DNA of 64,000 nucleotides. It comes from Streptomyces sp. TN58. Its GTDB lineage: Bacteria; Actinomycetota; Actinomycetes; Streptomycetales; Streptomycetaceae. The notes under the pieces were generated by a model, which saw only the letters and a program-made list of their open reading frames with translations, was not told the DNA's origin and searched no databases. This document shows, in pieces, positions 62,719 to 64,000 of the stretch; position 1 is the first letter of the stretch, and each line of letters opens with the position of its first letter. Where the stretch lies: assembly GCF_001941845.1 (NCBI RefSeq), contig NZ_CP018870.1, forward strand, positions 3,566,501 through 3,630,500, read 5' to 3'. The position numbers and the translations under genes were made by a program.

Positions 62719-63728
62719 CCCGCGCCGCCGGCACCGCCGGAGACGACCTGGCCCAGCGGATACCCGGCGTACTGAGCGCCACGTTAGGCCGCCACTGGGA
62801 GTTCACCGCCGACGGCCCCCACATCGAGATTCTTCACCCGCACCGGGGAAGCCCCTACCAGCCGCCCCGCAGATCACCCACGTGGAGGGACATCCTCGAC
62901 TCCCTGGAAGCTGGCTTCGCGCGGGACGGCGCCCCACGTGACGCCTGCCTCCCACTCCGGTGGGGCAGGGAGACCGAACTGACGATCTCCGCTATCCAGG
63001 CCCTGGACCCGGTCCTCAAGGACGGCCAACCCCGCACGTATCGAAGCGGATTCATCCCGCAGCCGGTCGTCCGCTTCACCGGCCAACGGGACGCGGAAGG
63101 CCAGTTGATGGACGGCTTCCTGACCTCCTTCGTCAACGTCTCCCGAGTCCAACCCATAGGCGGCCTCGACGAGTACGGCGCCATCCTCGACAGCTGGCTG
63201 ACCGTCCTCTCCCAACTCGGCTTCCACGCACGGCACCTGAGCATCTACGGCACGCTCACCCCGTGGCGCCGACGGCAGGTCGAAGGCATCACACTGCGCT
63301 TCCGCCACCTGGACCTCATCCTCGGCGACATCGTCCTCCTGTGGAACACGGATCACCCGGACCGGATGGCCGTTGACCTCGGCACTGGGCTGGAACGCCT
63401 GGCCTGGGCGCGCACCAGGGCGAGCTGGCACCCCCTGATCTTTGGGCGCTTCGCAAAGATGGCGACACCACCGACGCTGGATGCCATCCGTACCGCCACG
63501 CTCCTGCTCGGTCACGGGATCGCCCCAGGAGCTCGGGGTGCCGGCGGAATCACACGGCGCGTCATAGGCGCCATCGATCCCGAAGCCACCCGCCTCGGCG
63601 TCAGCGCCATGGTTCGAGCCGCCTACGACTACTGGTCTCTCTTCGGTGCCTTGCGTGCTCCATGGCCGGAGATCGCTCGCGTCATTGAGGGAGAGGGGGA
63701 GGCGACGCGCTCGGCCCTGGCGGCATAG
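62712..63728 (+). CDS. Alanyl-tRNA-synthetase-like class II catalytic domain protein
   Basis: From GTG 62712 (overlapping the glycosyltransferase stop) the product is 338 residues. It resembles the catalytic region of AlaRS: a RTYRSGFIPQPVVRFTGQ stretch, LSQLGFHARHLSIYGTLTPW, LGDIVLLWNT, and VDLGTGLERLAWARTRASW, which corresponds to the class II motif 3 of AlaRS (usually D-x-GxGLER). Editing and C-Ala domains are absent; normal AlaRS is about 880 residues. It could activate an amino acid for transfer to a carrier, tRNA or small molecule. The family call is by motif only. Confidence 0.7.
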   Translation: MLTRAAGTAGDDLAQRIPGVLSATLGRHWEFTADGPHIEILHPHRGSPYQPPRRSPTWRDILDSLEAGFARDGAPRDACLPLRWGRETELTISAIQALDPVLKDGQPRTYRSGFIPQPVVRFTGQRDAEGQLMDGFLTSFVNVSRVQPIGGLDEYGAILDSWLTVLSQLGFHARHLSIYGTLTPWRRRQVEGITLRFRHLDLILGDIVLLWNTDHPDRMAVDLGTGLERLAWARTRASWHPLIFGRFAKMATPPTLDAIRTATLLLGHGIAPGARGAGGITRRVIGAIDPEATRLGVSAMVRAAYDYWSLFGALRAPWPEIARVIEGEGEATRSALAA

Positions 63729-63959
63729 CAGTTGCGTGCAGCGCTCGTTCTCGCCCCAAGCCTCGAAACGGCTGAAGCTGGTACGTCGAGCCGTAAACGC
63801 GCAGGTCGAACGACGAGCGACGGATGGGGTGCGGGGTTCTTCTGACCGAAAACCCGTCACTCCCGGTGATCGACTTCTTACATGCTGTCGGTGGTGCGTG
63901 CTGTCATACGACCGGGGCGGGGATGCACTAACGGCCTTGGACAGAGGGGGAATTCCTTC

Positions 63960-64000
63960 ATGGCGGTTCAGCTTGCGGACCACGTTCGGGGTGACGTCCC
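63960..64000 (+). CDS. Probable start of a gene cut by the window end
   Basis: ATG 63960 opens MAVQLADHVRGDV and remains open to the end of the window. A GGGGG run (63946-63950) lies about nine bases upstream. Too little is visible to name a product. Confidence 0.4.
   Translation, partial: MAVQLADHVRGDV

Overview
The window is high-GC actinobacterial DNA, almost certainly from a Streptomyces chromosome. Several features point that way: codons overwhelmingly end in G or C, GTG starts are common, genes in operons overlap through ATGA/GTGA/TGATG, and the families are typical of the genus (SARP activator, PQQ-linked Ser/Thr kinases, Imm49-like immunity proteins, EACC1/caspase modules, an archaeal-type SAM synthetase). 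Most of it is accessory DNA: several specialised-metabolite clusters side by side, a dense DNA-defence island, and a further operon of unknown purpose.

Layout. (1) 1-2194: the C-terminal end of a polymorphic toxin with a restriction-endonuclease fold, followed by two tandem Imm49-like immunity genes. (2) 2252-7427: three kinase genes in a row, namely a pseudokinase lacking its catalytic residues and two kinases with membrane anchors and PQQ-type propeller domains. (3) 7474-10188 (minus): a small RiPP-type locus with a B12/radical-SAM C-methyltransferase, a DUF5825-like protein and a candidate 35-residue precursor. (4) 10214-25405: a SARP regulator divergent from an operon encoding an N-hydroxylase, diaminobutyrate aminotransferase, MetA-like acyltransferase, aspartate kinase, exporter and one-module NRPS (C-A-T-TE), ended by strong hairpins and followed by a TrmB/LuxR-like regulator. 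This looks like a pathway from aspartate through 2,4-diaminobutyrate to an N-hydroxylated small product. (5) 25442-39422 (minus): a class V lanthipeptide cluster. It has three precursor genes, an APH-like kinase, a HopA1-like lyase, a degenerate APH-like third protein, an F420-type reductase, a CypD/EpiD-type flavoprotein, an M16 peptidase, a methyltransferase and two ABC systems.

(6) 39951-55379: a defence island. A PaeR7I/XhoI-type restriction-modification pair comes first. The 3' half of a tRNA-Thr gene with its terminator (43256-43337) looks like the scar of an integrated element. To its right lie an operon of an orphan protein, an Mrr-DEAD helicase and a MORC-like GHKL ATPase, then a conserved hypothetical gene. 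Last comes a composite locus: an EACC1 adaptor, a caspase-like protease fused to an Eco29kI-type GIY-YIG domain, an AbrB-type protein, an intact Eco29kI-type endonuclease, a C5-cytosine methyltransferase and a Vsr endonuclease. The GIY-YIG domain fused to the caspase has lost two catalytic residues that the neighbouring enzyme keeps, which suggests a DNA sensor controlling a suicide protease. This is the most interesting system in the window.

(7) 55603-63728: an XRE regulator and NUDIX hydrolase, divergent from a tightly coupled operon of archaeal-type SAM synthetase, APH-like kinase, histidine phosphatase, complete seryl-tRNA synthetase, glycosyltransferase and an alanyl-tRNA-synthetase-like catalytic domain. 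This resembles an uncharacterised aminoacyl-tRNA-linked pathway. A new gene probably starts at 63960 and runs out of the window. All assignments come from reading sequence and motifs; no database search was run.
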